64,000 bases of DNA from HXMU1428-3 sp965215715 (GCA_965215715.1 OZ244129.1:2418001-2482000), one strand, 5' to 3'; counted from the stretch's first letter, positions 34,283 to 43,976 are shown. The notes: generated by a model not told the origin, from the letters alone. Program-made: numbers and translations.

Positions 34283-37200
34283 ATGAGAAATCTAACCGCG
34301 TTTGCCCTGAACAATAAGGCTGTCATCTTATTCTTTACATTGCTGATCCTTTTTGCTGGGCCTTTGAGCTATCAAACTCACCCGTCTCGTGAAGATCCTG
34401 AAATTGCCATTCGCACAGCGGTGGTCACAGCCAAGTTTTCTGGCATGTCTCCGGTGCGGGTGGAAAACCTCATCACCCGAAAAATTGAAGAAAAAATCCG
34501 TGAAATCCCGGAAGTTGAACACATAGAATCCACTGTTCAAAATGGCTTTACCATTGTTCGCGTTAATGTCTATGAGCGTTATTCAGACATGGCCCCTATT
34601 TGGATTGACTTGCGCAATAAAATGGATGATGTCAAAGAGGATTTGCCAGATGGGACCCAAGGCCCCTTTGTCAACGATGATTATGGCGATGTGGCCATGG
34701 CAACCATTGCCATGACAGCGGATGGCTTTTCGCTTTCTGAAATGAGAGAAACAGCTCGAGAGACGAGAAATAAGCTCTATCAAGTCTCTGGCGTGCGCAA
34801 AATTCGATTATTTGGCGTGGAACCAGAACGCATCTTTGTTGAGGTCGATAATATTCGCTTGTCTCAATATGGGGTCTCAGCCAGTGATATAATTGATGCA
34901 ATCTCAAAGCAAAATATCATCTTACCTGGCGGCACAATTAACACCCAAGGGCAAAGCTTTTACATAGAGCCCACTGGTAATTTTGAAAACCTTGAAGACA
35001 TTGCCAACCTACAAATTCAAATTCCTGATAAAGTTGGGCAAATCGCGTATTTAAAAGACATTGCCAAAATCACCCGGGGCTATGCTGACCCGCCTCAATC
35101 GCCTGTTTTTTACGATGGCAAACCAGCCATCATCATTTCAGTTTCCATGATTGACCAATTTGACAGTTTTGAGTTTGGCGATGCCTTGAAAGCCAAAGTC
35201 AAACAAATTGAAAACACCCTGCCCGTTGGTTACAAATTTGATTACATCACCTTTCAAACCAATGAAATCAGCGCCGCGATCAGCGGGGTTATGAACAATC
35301 TGTATCAAACCATTGCGATTGTTCTGGTTGTGGTCATGGTCTTTCTAGGCTGGCGCACAGGGCTGTTGGTTGGTGCTATGGTGCCATTGGTTATGCTCGC
35401 CTCAATCCTAGTGATGCGCTATGTGGACATTGAACTAGAGCGCATGTCCCTGGCCACGTTGATCATTTCTCTTGGCCTGTTGGTCGACAATGGTATTGTT
35501 GTCGCAGAAGAAATTGGCCGGCGCCTCATGCTTGGGGAGGAACGTTTGAAAGCCGTCATCAATTCTGGGCGGGACATGTCAATTCCCCTACTGACCTCAA
35601 GTTTAACAACTGTTTTTGCCTTTATGCCGCTGATGCTGGCAGACAGTGCAGCTGGTGAATATACCCGCTCTATCTCATTGGTGATTGCCATTACCCTGAT
35701 CAGCTCTTGGATCATTGCCATGACGGCCATGCCTGTCTTTTGTTATTGGTTTTTCAAAGCCGGCCCTGCTGTTGATGAAAGCACCTATTTCAACACACCG
35801 CTTTTTAAGCTTTATCGCGGCCTGTTAAAATTAATTCTTCAATGGCGTTGGGTCTTTTTGCTCGCCATCATTGCCCTGTTGGTTTCTAGCCTGAAATTAT
35901 TTGCCTACGTACCAAAAGTGTTTTTCCCAAATTCTGAGCGCACGCAATTACAAATCCAAATTGATGGCCCTGTTGGCAGCAACGCCAATCATATTTTGAA
36001 AGTTGTTAAGCCATTGAGCAAATGGCTTATGAACAAACAGGAAAACCCTTCAATTGTTAATCATGTTGCCTATGTGGCTGATGGCGGGCCCAGATTCTAT
36101 CTCGGGCTTGACCCAATTGATTCAGACCCTTTCCGTGGCTATATGATCGTTAATCTGAAGACCCCTCAAGATGTGCCTGTCGTTCTAGAAAAGGTCAGAG
36201 CTTATGCCGCTGAGAACTTCCCCAGCGTCCGTGTCATTCCAAAAGCAATGTCGATGGGACCAGGAGAAGCTGGCTTGGTTCAATACCGCATTTCCGGTCC
36301 TGATGATAAGACGCTAAAAAAGTATGCTGGTGAGCTACAAGCAGCCATGCGCGCGCTACCAGACACACGAAACATCAAGGACGATTGGGACAACCCAACC
36401 ATCACCATTTTGGTGAAAATTGACCAAGCCTTGGCCAGGCGAGCCGGCGTTTCTTCTGAAAGCGTGGCCAATGCCTTGCAGGCCAATTTTGCGGGTTATA
36501 ACGTGACCGGTTATCGCGAGGGGGACCAAACCATCCCTGTGATCTTGCGTGACATTGGCAATGCCCGCACCAACATTGATCGCTTGCGCACCATTAATGT
36601 TGGGCGTGTCAATGGCCGGCCCATCCCTCTCTTGCAAATCGCTAGCTTTGAAGGCATCCCGCAATATTCACTTATACAACGCCGCGATCTAGAGCGCGTC
36701 GTTACTGTGTCAGGGGCAAATAAATACATGTCTGCCCAAGCCCTTGACGAAGCCCTGGCACCAGCCCTTAAAAAGCTAGAAGACAAATTAGAATTTGGCT
36801 ACCGGATCGAAAAGGGAGGTGAGTTGGAAGATTCAGCCAAAGCGCAGGCGTCCTTGTTTGCCAATTTCCCGCTTGCTTTTGCGTTAATCTTGATCGTTCT
36901 GATTGCACAATTTGATAGCTTTAAAAAGCCGATCATGATTTTGCTCACTGTGCCTTTGATCATCACAGGTGTAGCTCTGGCCCTATTTATTATGCCTGGT
37001 GCCAATTTTGGCTTCATGGCTATCCTTGGCCTGCTTGCTCTGTTCGGCATCTTTCTGAACAATGCCATTGTGCTTATTGACCGCATTGATATTGAACGAG
37101 AAAAGGGCCTTCTGGTCAAAGAAGCGATTATATCAGCCTCCATCAGCCGCTTTAAACCGATTTTAATCACCACAGCTACCACCGTGCTTGGCCTGCTGCC

Positions 37201-37351
37201 GATCATTCTTAGCAAGGATGTGTTGTTTTATGACCTGGCTCTGGTCATCTCTGGCGGTATGATTGTGGGCACCTTGTTTACCTTAGGTGTGGTGCCTGTG
37301 CTATACAGCCTGTTTTTCAGTGACCCAAAACCGGTTAAAAGCGAAGCATAA
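34283..37351 (+). CDS. RND efflux transporter permease
   Basis: The 1022-residue inner-membrane pump has the AcrB-type plan: helix 1, a large periplasmic loop (about 35-330), helices 2-6, a second loop and helices 8-12. Helix 4 keeps the charged proton-relay segment (SLGLLVDNGIVVAEE). The N-terminal SREDPEIAIRTA segment places it in a subfamily of uncharacterised HAE1-like pumps rather than close to AcrB itself. It moves an unknown substrate using the proton gradient, with the adaptor encoded just upstream. Confidence 0.95.
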   Translation: MRNLTAFALNNKAVILFFTLLILFAGPLSYQTHPSREDPEIAIRTAVVTAKFSGMSPVRVENLITRKIEEKIREIPEVEHIESTVQNGFTIVRVNVYERYSDMAPIWIDLRNKMDDVKEDLPDGTQGPFVNDDYGDVAMATIAMTADGFSLSEMRETARETRNKLYQVSGVRKIRLFGVEPERIFVEVDNIRLSQYGVSASDIIDAISKQNIILPGGTINTQGQSFYIEPTGNFENLEDIANLQIQIPDKVGQIAYLKDIAKITRGYADPPQSPVFYDGKPAIIISVSMIDQFDSFEFGDALKAKVKQIENTLPVGYKFDYITFQTNEISAAISGVMNNLYQTIAIVLVVVMVFLGWRTGLLVGAMVPLVMLASILVMRYVDIELERMSLATLIISLGLLVDNGIVVAEEIGRRLMLGEERLKAVINSGRDMSIPLLTSSLTTVFAFMPLMLADSAAGEYTRSISLVIAITLISSWIIAMTAMPVFCYWFFKAGPAVDESTYFNTPLFKLYRGLLKLILQWRWVFLLAIIALLVSSLKLFAYVPKVFFPNSERTQLQIQIDGPVGSNANHILKVVKPLSKWLMNKQENPSIVNHVAYVADGGPRFYLGLDPIDSDPFRGYMIVNLKTPQDVPVVLEKVRAYAAENFPSVRVIPKAMSMGPGEAGLVQYRISGPDDKTLKKYAGELQAAMRALPDTRNIKDDWDNPTITILVKIDQALARRAGVSSESVANALQANFAGYNVTGYREGDQTIPVILRDIGNARTNIDRLRTINVGRVNGRPIPLLQIASFEGIPQYSLIQRRDLERVVTVSGANKYMSAQALDEALAPALKKLEDKLEFGYRIEKGGELEDSAKAQASLFANFPLAFALILIVLIAQFDSFKKPIMILLTVPLIITGVALALFIMPGANFGFMAILGLLALFGIFLNNAIVLIDRIDIEREKGLLVKEAIISASISRFKPILITTATTVLGLLPIILSKDVLFYDLALVISGGMIVGTLFTLGVVPVLYSLFFSDPKPVKSEA

Positions 37352-37510
37352 ACAGCTGCGCCATAAAAAGTACATAAACCTTTTATAGCCCTGCCAAGCC
37401 TGGCACTTTTAAAAGTCACTTTAACGGCTAAGCATGTCTGGATCATGCGGCCCGTGCAGCTGGCTTCTGCGCATGCAGCATACGAAAGGTCTTTTAAACG
37501 CTCAGGACTT

Positions 37511-37586
37511 GGGAATCTAGCTCATCGGTTAGAGCGCTGGTGATTATCATCAGAGGCAGTAGGTTCAATTCCTACGATTTCCTCCA
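37511..37586 (+). tRNA. Atypical tRNA, apparent anticodon UUA (reads UAA), CCA encoded
   Basis: All four arms fold: acceptor GGGAATC/GATTTCC (one G-U), D stem GCTC/GAGC, anticodon stem CTGGT/ATCAG (one G-U), T stem GTAGG/CCTAC with loop TTCAATT, discriminator T and genomic CCA; total 76 nt. In the standard register the anticodon loop is GATTATC, giving anticodon TTA at 37544-37546, which would read the stop codon UAA. Position 33 is A, not the near-universal U, and the stem can extend two pairs into the loop. It may be a pseudo-tRNA, a mobile-element tRNA or a specialised one. Confidence 0.6.
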
Positions 37587-37659
37587 TTTGAAATAGCTCA
37601 ATGGGTAGAGCATCAGACTGTTAATCTGAGAGTTGAAGGTTCGATCCCTTCTTTCAAAC
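37587..37659 (+). tRNA. tRNA-Asn (GTT), atypical acceptor, no CCA
   Basis: Every stem pairs perfectly: acceptor TTTGAAA/TTTCAAA, D stem GCTC/GAGC, anticodon stem TCAGA/TCTGA, T stem GAAGG/CCTTC with loop TTCGATC. The loop CTGTTAA has U33 and anticodon GTT at 37620-37622, so it reads Asn codons. The acceptor stem is unlike the usual bacterial tRNA-Asn (which tends to start TCC). The 3' end is C then CTA, so CCA would have to be added. It begins at the base directly after the CCA of the preceding tRNA-like gene. Confidence 0.75.
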
Positions 37660-38096
37660 CTAGCGACTGAAAATCGCAACAGCTTTTTACGCTGTCTTAA
37701 TGCCTTAATTGGGGTCTGAAGGTGGGCCCGCTTGGAGGCGCCAAACCTATCACAGGGCGTGCCCTATGGTGGGGGCGGTTGTTTCAAGCCTTGAATGACA
37801 AGCCGCTTTAAGCGTGATGAGGCAGACGGGCTGGCAACCGGAAAATTTATAAAACACAAGGGCAGCCTTTGTTTTATAAAGGCTCTCGTGTCAGTTCTTC
37901 TTGCCCCCGCTCCTCTTAAAGCCGCTCGATTTCATGAAAGCTCATCTTCAGACCTTTTATTTTGAACTTTTTAAATGATCCAAACGACTGACAAACAAAG
38001 GAAAGAAAACTGCAACCGTTGAGCAGCAAGAAAGAGACGAGAGCATTTGATAAACTCACTTAAAATAGTGTGCTCTGGTCCAAGAGAGTAAAGATA
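37660..38096. other. Gene-free region after the tRNA pair
   Basis: About 440 bp with no protein gene. It holds a strong stem near 37844-37880 (TTTATAAAAC...TTTTATAAA around GCAG) and the complementary short segments GGTCTGAAG near 37712 and CTTCAGACC near 37950. These suggest a folded RNA but I could not match it to a known class. No third tRNA could be folded. Confidence 0.4.
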
Positions 38097-39245
38097 ATGA
38101 TACCATTTTTAAACTGGCTTTTAGGATACAAGCGTGTGCTTGTAAAAGAACATGAACGGCTCATCACCCTTTATAAAGGTGAGGTTACCGGCATAATTAC
38201 GGCTGGTGAGCATTGGCTTAACAATAAACAAAGCCGTTTGCTTCTTGATTATCACGACATCGATGCAAAGCCTTATTTTCACTCTCGTTATGAAAAGGCC
38301 TTGTTTACGAAATTGCCAAAGGTTGCAGATGATCATTTAACGGTCATTCAAACCTCAGCCAATGAAATTGCTGTGCTTATCCGTGATGGCCAACTTTTCG
38401 ATGCTGTTTTGCCAGACCAAAAACGCATCATCTGGAATGACGCTGGCCCGTGGGAAATTGAAACCATTTCCTTGACCGATGACACGTTCATTTCTGATGA
38501 ATTGGTCAAACGTGATGCCTTTAAACGACTTGCCACGTCTTTGCATGTTTATGATGTGCAAGAGGGCCAAGTTGGTTTGTTTTATGTCGATGGTGCGTTT
38601 GACCGCTTGTTGGAACCTGGTGCCTATGGTTTTTGGAAAACGGGCCGGAAGCCGTCTTTAAAGATTGTTGATGTGCGTCATCAATCTTTGGATGTGAGCG
38701 GCCAAGAGGTGCTCACCAAAGACCGGGTGACCATACGGGTGAACATTGCCGCTGACTATCAGGTCAATGATCCGGTCAAAGCTGTCAAACAAGTGAAAGA
38801 CTTTGAAGACACGCTTTACCGGGCCTTGCAATATGCGTTTCGCAAAACCTTGGGAGCCCTGACCCTTGACCAAATTTTGGAAAAGAAGGTGAGCGTTGAC
38901 AAAGAAGCGGCTGACAAAGTGCGCTTAGAGATGGCAGAGATTGGCATCACCGTGAAAGAAATTTCGCTGAAAGATGTGATTTTGCCTGGTGAGATGCGCG
39001 ACATTTTAAACCGTGTTGTGGCAGCTGAGAAAGAAGCAGAGGCCAACGTTATTCGCCGGCGCGAGGAAACCAACGCCACGCGTTCTTTGCTCAACACAGC
39101 AAAGGTTATGGCTGACAACCCGGTTATGCTGCGCTTAAAAGAGTTGGAAGCTTTAACAGAGATTTCTAACAAGGTTGAGCGCCTGACCGTTCACAACGGT
39201 ACAGATGGTTTGATGAACGACATCATTTCATTGCGTGAGAAATAA
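38097..39245 (+). CDS. SPFH/band-7 (slipin-like) protein
   Basis: A 382-residue protein with a short hydrophobic N-terminus and an SPFH domain covering about residues 170-330 (DVRHQSLDVSGQEVLTKDRVT, VEKKVSVDKEAADKVRLEM-like helix, IRRREETNATRSLLNTAKVM). Band-7 proteins assemble into membrane-associated rings that act on proteases or membrane domains. A long N-terminal region before the domain is typical of the slipin type. The ATG at 38097 is chosen over an in-frame start at 38070 because MIPFLNW begins the conserved part. Neighbours give no functional hint; no NfeD gene is adjacent. Confidence 0.88.
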   Translation: MIPFLNWLLGYKRVLVKEHERLITLYKGEVTGIITAGEHWLNNKQSRLLLDYHDIDAKPYFHSRYEKALFTKLPKVADDHLTVIQTSANEIAVLIRDGQLFDAVLPDQKRIIWNDAGPWEIETISLTDDTFISDELVKRDAFKRLATSLHVYDVQEGQVGLFYVDGAFDRLLEPGAYGFWKTGRKPSLKIVDVRHQSLDVSGQEVLTKDRVTIRVNIAADYQVNDPVKAVKQVKDFEDTLYRALQYAFRKTLGALTLDQILEKKVSVDKEAADKVRLEMAEIGITVKEISLKDVILPGEMRDILNRVVAAEKEAEANVIRRREETNATRSLLNTAKVMADNPVMLRLKELEALTEISNKVERLTVHNGTDGLMNDIISLREK

Positions 39246-39371
39246 TGCGTTTTCGTTAAAAGGCATTTTATAAGAATTTTGATGACAGCCTGGCAGTGAT
39301 GGAATTTCAAATTCAATCACGAAAGGTTTGTCATCACAAACCAAACCATTTCATCCTTATCAAATCTAAAC

Positions 39372-40190
39372 TCACAACTCATCGACCGCAAAACTATCGC
39401 ATACCTTCATCTTATCAGAGCGATAGCCACGTTCAAACCAGGATGAGCGTTGTTTTGACGTTCCATGCTGAAACATTTCTGAATCCATATTTTTGGGTTT
39501 ATTTTTAAAAACAAAATCATCCCCCACTTGCGCGGCGGCTCGCAAACCTTCATGGAAATGTTCTTCCTTTAACCAGCTGGTTGTTTTTACCCCATATCGG
39601 GCCCAAAACCCTGCAAAGCAATCTGCTTGGAGCTCTAATCGTAAGCCTAATTTTCTTGACCTAATCATAACCCAACGTGATCGGTTAAACTTTGAAGGGC
39701 CGTATATGATATCGAGCAAATTTTGCACATGGTGGCCAACTTCATGGGCCACGACATAAGCTTCGGCAAAGGTGCCCGGGGCCCCAAATTTTGTTTCTAA
39801 AATTTCAAAAAAAGAAACATCAATGTAAATTGTTTCATCCAAATGACAATAAAAGGGGCCCTTTTCCAAAGCCCAACTGCCACATGTTGAGTTCACTTTG
39901 CCTTGGTAAAATTCAATGTTAGGCCGGCGGTATTCACGATTAAGGCTGGCAAATTGCTTTTGCCAAAACAAATTTGTATTGCTCAGGATAAGCTCAACAA
40001 ATTGTTCTAATTGCCGACGACTTTTTCTTTCAGGCTGCTGCTTTTGCTTTTTACCTTCAACCAATATGAAGAGCTGTTTATGCTTATTATGCGAAGCGTT
40101 AGAAAAAACGCCGCCAAAGGCTTGTGATAAAAAAGCCAATGAAAATACAACCCAAAAGGGTGCCAAAACAGCCACTTTTAAAAAAGTCAT
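39372..40190 (-). CDS. Neutral zinc metallopeptidase, YpfJ type
   Basis: A membrane-anchored peptidase of 272 residues. One N-terminal helix (about residues 5-28) is followed by the pfam04228 domain, with STCGSWALEKGPFYCHLDE, IYIDVSFFE and the zinc motif AHEVGHHVQNLL, then LQADCFAGFWAR supplying the third ligand region. The catalytic Glu is present. Substrates of the family are unknown. The open frame starts at a TTG at 40205, but the ATG at 40190 is the better start. Confidence 0.9.
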   Translation of the reverse strand: MTFLKVAVLAPFWVVFSLAFLSQAFGGVFSNASHNKHKQLFILVEGKKQKQQPERKSRRQLEQFVELILSNTNLFWQKQFASLNREYRRPNIEFYQGKVNSTCGSWALEKGPFYCHLDETIYIDVSFFEILETKFGAPGTFAEAYVVAHEVGHHVQNLLDIIYGPSKFNRSRWVMIRSRKLGLRLELQADCFAGFWARYGVKTTSWLKEEHFHEGLRAAAQVGDDFVFKNKPKNMDSEMFQHGTSKQRSSWFERGYRSDKMKVCDSFAVDEL

Positions 40191-40446
40191 CAGATTATAT
40201 GTCAAATAATATTCTTTCTAAATGTTTTGACCGCGCCTTAAAATCTATTCACCCAAAGTCGCGCCATGATGGCACAAAAGGCCAAATATCGAAAATAAAA
40301 AGCCCCTTTTTAACAATCAACTTTTTATGACAGAGATGATTTTTCATACATTTTATCGTCTTGTGTCTGATATGTTTTGCTTTTTTTAATGTTCTCAGCT
40401 TTAGTAAGAACCTTATTGCCGATTTAGATTAAAAAGACGCTCGTTT

Positions 40447-41874
40447 ATGATCACTCCTATCATTCTTTGTGGTGGCTCTGGAACGCGGTTGTGGCCGCTG
40501 TCTCGCAAGAGCTTTCCCAAACAATTTGTGCCCCTCATTGAGACTAAAAGCTTGTTTCAGCTCACGCTTGAGCGGGTGGCAAGCTTGAATAATCATATCA
40601 TCACGCTGGCGGCCGAAGAGCATCGGTTTATGGTCACTGAGGCGATGCAACAGGCCGGTGTTGATGGGTCTTTGATATTAGAGCCGATCGGGCGCAATAC
40701 AGCGCCAGCGATGGCATTGGCAGCTTTGCACTGCGGCCTTCAAGATGAGGATGCCTTGTTACTGTTTTGCCCGGCAGACCATCATATTCCTGATCATAAA
40801 GCGTTTGCTCAAACCATTGAAAAAGGCGTTTCGGCCGCACAAGCCGGGGCGATTGTGACGTTTGGGATTGTGCCCAGCTTTCCCAGCACGGCTTACGGCT
40901 ATATTCAGCAAGGGGCGAGCCGCGATGAGCACAGCTTTGATGTGGTGCGCTTTATTGAAAAACCTGATGAGCCAAAGGCACAAGAGTTATTGCTAAAGGG
41001 CGATGTGTTATGGAATGCTGGCATCTTTTTGCTCAAAGCCAGCACATTGCTGGCCGCGCTGAAACAACATGCCCCTGAGATTTTATCTGCTTGCCAGCAG
41101 GCGATGGCGGACAATGACCAAGAAGAGGCGCCCAGCGGGCATGCGTTCATTCGCCCCGCCCCGCAAGCCTTTTCTCAAGCGCCTGCCATTAGCATAGATT
41201 ATGCCGTTATGGAACACCATGACAACCGGGCTGTGCTGTCGTTTGAAGGCCAATGGAGTGATGTGGGCAGTTGGAATGTGATTGCCAACTTAACGCCTCA
41301 AGATGAAGATCAAAACCGGATTGAAGGGCAAGGGCTTGCTCATCTGTGTGAGAACACGTTTATTCATGGGCCCCACCGGCCTGTGGTGGCGCTTGGCACC
41401 AAAGACCTTTTTATTATTGATACGCCAGATGCGGTGCTTGTTTGTGACCAGGGCCATGCAGAACAGGTCAGAGATGTGGTGGCATGCCTGGAAGAGAAAG
41501 ATTATTCCCAAGCGGTGACCCATCGCAAAGTGGCGCGGCCTTGGGGCTGGTATGACAGTGTGGATGTGGGAGACCGGTTCCAGGTTAAGCGGATTGGGGT
41601 GAAACCCGGCGCCTCGCTTAGCTTGCAAAAACATCATCACCGGGCTGAACATTGGGTGGTGGTAAAAGGCACGGCTGAAGTCACCAGGGGAGAGGACGTT
41701 TTTTTATTGTCTGAGAACCAGTCAACCTATATTCCTATTGGTGAAGTGCACCGGTTGAGCAATCCGGGCAAAGTGGAGCTTGAGATGATTGAGGTGCAAT
41801 CTGGCCGTTATCTTGGCGAGGATGATATTGTGCGTTTAGATGATACGTATGGGCGGGTTCGTGACAAATCCTAA
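40447..41874 (+). CDS. manC: Mannose-1-phosphate guanylyltransferase / mannose-6-phosphate isomerase
   Basis: This bifunctional enzyme makes GDP-mannose. Of 475 residues, the N-terminal nucleotidyltransferase has CGGSGTRLWPLSRKSFPKQF (residues 8-27, part shown) and FCPADHHI, and the C-terminal cupin domain of the type II isomerase has RPWGWYDSVD, QKHHHRAEHWVVV and QSTYIPIGEVHRL. It starts a plus-strand cluster manC-fcl-gmd whose product would be GDP-L-fucose. Third-position G/C looks higher than in the genes before it, which may mean a different origin. Confidence 0.95.
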   Translation: MITPIILCGGSGTRLWPLSRKSFPKQFVPLIETKSLFQLTLERVASLNNHIITLAAEEHRFMVTEAMQQAGVDGSLILEPIGRNTAPAMALAALHCGLQDEDALLLFCPADHHIPDHKAFAQTIEKGVSAAQAGAIVTFGIVPSFPSTAYGYIQQGASRDEHSFDVVRFIEKPDEPKAQELLLKGDVLWNAGIFLLKASTLLAALKQHAPEILSACQQAMADNDQEEAPSGHAFIRPAPQAFSQAPAISIDYAVMEHHDNRAVLSFEGQWSDVGSWNVIANLTPQDEDQNRIEGQGLAHLCENTFIHGPHRPVVALGTKDLFIIDTPDAVLVCDQGHAEQVRDVVACLEEKDYSQAVTHRKVARPWGWYDSVDVGDRFQVKRIGVKPGASLSLQKHHHRAEHWVVVKGTAEVTRGEDVFLLSENQSTYIPIGEVHRLSNPGKVELEMIEVQSGRYLGEDDIVRLDDTYGRVRDKS

Positions 41875-42820
41875 TTTGCAATCTCCATTGATTTATGTGG
41901 CTGGCCATCGGGGGATGGTGGGCGCGGCTATTTTGCGGCACTTGGTTGACCAAGGCCATCCTCAGGAACGCATTGTGACGAGGTCTTCAGCTGAGTTGGA
42001 CCTGACCAACCAGGCAAGCGTTGAGGCTTTTTTTCAAGACGTGCAGCCTGATCAGGTTTATTTGGCCGCGGCTAAGGTGGGGGGCATTCATGCCAATAAT
42101 AGCTTGCCGGCTGAGTTTATTTATCGAAATTTGATGATTGAGGCCAATGTCATTCATAGCGCGCATAAGGCAAATGTGAACAAGTTGTTGTTTTTGGGTT
42201 CTTCTTGTATTTATCCGCGTGATACGGCCCAACCCATTCAGGAGCAAGCGCTACTGACCGGGCCGTTGGAGGCAACCAATGAGTGGTATGCCATTGCCAA
42301 AATTGCCGGCATTAAATTGTGCCAGGCTTATCGCAAACAATATGGGCGTGACTTTATCTCGATTATGCCGACCAACCTTTATGGCCCGGGGGATAATTTC
42401 CACCCAGACTATAGCCATGTGCCAGCGGCCCTTTTGCGGCGGTTTCATGAGGCCAAACAAGACGGGCTTTCCCAAGTGAGCGTGTGGGGTACGGGCACAC
42501 CCAAACGAGAATTTTTGCATGTGGATGATTTGGCGGCGGCATGTGTGTTTTTGATGGAGCATTATTCTGAAGCGGAGCCGATTAATGTGGGCACGGGAAC
42601 CGATATTTCCATTGCTGAATTTGCTGGTTACATTCAACAAGTGGTCGGGTTTGAAGGGGAGCTGGTTTTTGATACCAGCCGCCCGGATGGCACGCCGCGC
42701 AAAGTTATGGATGTGAGCCGGCTGCATGATTTGGGATGGCAGGCAAAAATTGGACTTGCTGAAGGCTTAAAAGACTATTATGCCTGGTTTTTAGAGCATC
42801 AAAACGACTTTAGACAATAA
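41840..42820 (+). CDS. fcl: GDP-L-fucose synthase
   Basis: Fcl epimerises and reduces GDP-4-keto-6-deoxymannose to GDP-L-fucose. The 326-residue protein has the Rossmann motif GHRGMVGAAILRH, the SSCIYP loop and the catalytic pair in EWYAIAKIAG (Tyr-x3-Lys), with FLHVDDLA and VGTGTDISI later. The first ATG (41840) overlaps manC by 35 bases; ATG 41849 and GTG 41861 are alternatives and would shorten the overlap. Genes are tightly packed, so translation is probably coupled. Confidence 0.94.
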   Translation: MIRMGGFVTNPNLQSPLIYVAGHRGMVGAAILRHLVDQGHPQERIVTRSSAELDLTNQASVEAFFQDVQPDQVYLAAAKVGGIHANNSLPAEFIYRNLMIEANVIHSAHKANVNKLLFLGSSCIYPRDTAQPIQEQALLTGPLEATNEWYAIAKIAGIKLCQAYRKQYGRDFISIMPTNLYGPGDNFHPDYSHVPAALLRRFHEAKQDGLSQVSVWGTGTPKREFLHVDDLAAACVFLMEHYSEAEPINVGTGTDISIAEFAGYIQQVVGFEGELVFDTSRPDGTPRKVMDVSRLHDLGWQAKIGLAEGLKDYYAWFLEHQNDFRQ

Positions 42821-42838
42821 CTTTAAGGAATTTTCCCT

Positions 42839-43960
42839 TTGACGAAAATAGCGCTTATTACCGGGATTACGGGCCAGGATGGGGCATATTTGGCCGAATT
42901 TTTGTTGGAAAAGGGCTATATTGTGCACGGCATTAAGCGCCGCACCAGCCTTTTCAATACGGACCGGATTGATCATCTGTACCGCGACCGGCATGAAGAT
43001 GATGTGCGTTTTTTCCTCCATCACGGGGACCTGACCGACAGTTCCAGTTTGATCCATATAATTCAACAAGTGCAGCCGGATGAGATTTATAACCTGGCCG
43101 CCCAGTCACACGTGGCGGTGAGTTTTGAAGAGCCGGAATATACCGCCAATTCTGATGCGCTTGGGTCCTTGCGCATTTTAGAGGCGATCCGGATTCTTGG
43201 GCTGGAGAAGAAGACGCGCTTTTACCAAGCCTCGACCTCAGAGCTTTATGGCAAGGTGCAGGAAACGCCGCAAAGTGAGACCACGCCGTTTTACCCGCGC
43301 AGCCCTTATGCGGTGGCCAAGCTTTATGCTTACTGGATTACGATTAATTACCGGGAAGCTTATGGCATTTATGCGTGCAATGGCATTTTGTTTAACCATG
43401 AAAGCCCCATTCGCGGTGAGACATTTGTGACCCGCAAAATCACCCGGGCATTGGCGCGCATTCAGTTGGGGCTTCAGGACTGCCTTTACCTTGGCAATAT
43501 GGATGCCAAGCGCGACTGGGGCCATGCGCGTGATTATGTTGAGATGCAGTGGCTGATGTTACAACAAGAAACACCTGAAGATTTTGTCATTGCCACGGGC
43601 GTGCAATATAGCGTGCGGGACTTTGTTGATGCGGCGGCCAAAGAACTTGGTATGACGATCGATTGGCAGGGCGACGGGGTTGATGAGAAGGGGTATTGGA
43701 TCAACCGGCAGGCCAATGGGGATGGCGTTTCTGGTGATGAAACGGTGCCGATTGTGCAGGTTGATCCGCGTTATTTCCGCCCTACAGAGGTTGAAACTTT
43801 GCTTGGTGATGCCAGCAAGGCGCGCGAAAAGCTTGGCTGGCGCCCAGAGACCAGTTTTGATCAGCTGGTGGCTGAGATGGTTAGAGAAGATCTAAAATCT
43901 GCCCAGCGCGATGAGCTGATTAAAACTCATGGCTATACAGTGCTTGATTATAATGAGTGA
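42839..43960 (+). CDS. gmd: GDP-mannose 4,6-dehydratase
   Basis: Gmd converts GDP-mannose to GDP-4-keto-6-deoxymannose. The 373-residue protein starts with the NADP motif ALITGITGQDGAYLAEFL, keeps GIKRRTSLFNTDRIDHLY, the catalytic SSTSELYGKV-like segment (here QASTSELYGKV) and YAVAKLYAYW, and LGNMDAKRDWGHARDYV. The start is a TTG at 42839 with AAGGA about ten bases upstream. In pathway order it acts before Fcl although it is the last gene. No glycosyltransferase follows in this window, so where the fucose goes is unknown. Confidence 0.95.
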   Translation: MTKIALITGITGQDGAYLAEFLLEKGYIVHGIKRRTSLFNTDRIDHLYRDRHEDDVRFFLHHGDLTDSSSLIHIIQQVQPDEIYNLAAQSHVAVSFEEPEYTANSDALGSLRILEAIRILGLEKKTRFYQASTSELYGKVQETPQSETTPFYPRSPYAVAKLYAYWITINYREAYGIYACNGILFNHESPIRGETFVTRKITRALARIQLGLQDCLYLGNMDAKRDWGHARDYVEMQWLMLQQETPEDFVIATGVQYSVRDFVDAAAKELGMTIDWQGDGVDEKGYWINRQANGDGVSGDETVPIVQVDPRYFRPTEVETLLGDASKAREKLGWRPETSFDQLVAEMVREDLKSAQRDELIKTHGYTVLDYNE

Positions 43961-43976
43961 GTTTTGATCTTTCTCA

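Noticed and set aside
37511..37586. Reading the first tRNA as tRNA-Ile (GAT)
   Set aside because: Shifting the loop to put GAT in the anticodon destroys the five-pair anticodon stem.
37660..38096. tmRNA, RNase P RNA or a third tRNA
   Set aside because: None of the conserved core sequences or a foldable cloverleaf could be found in this stretch.
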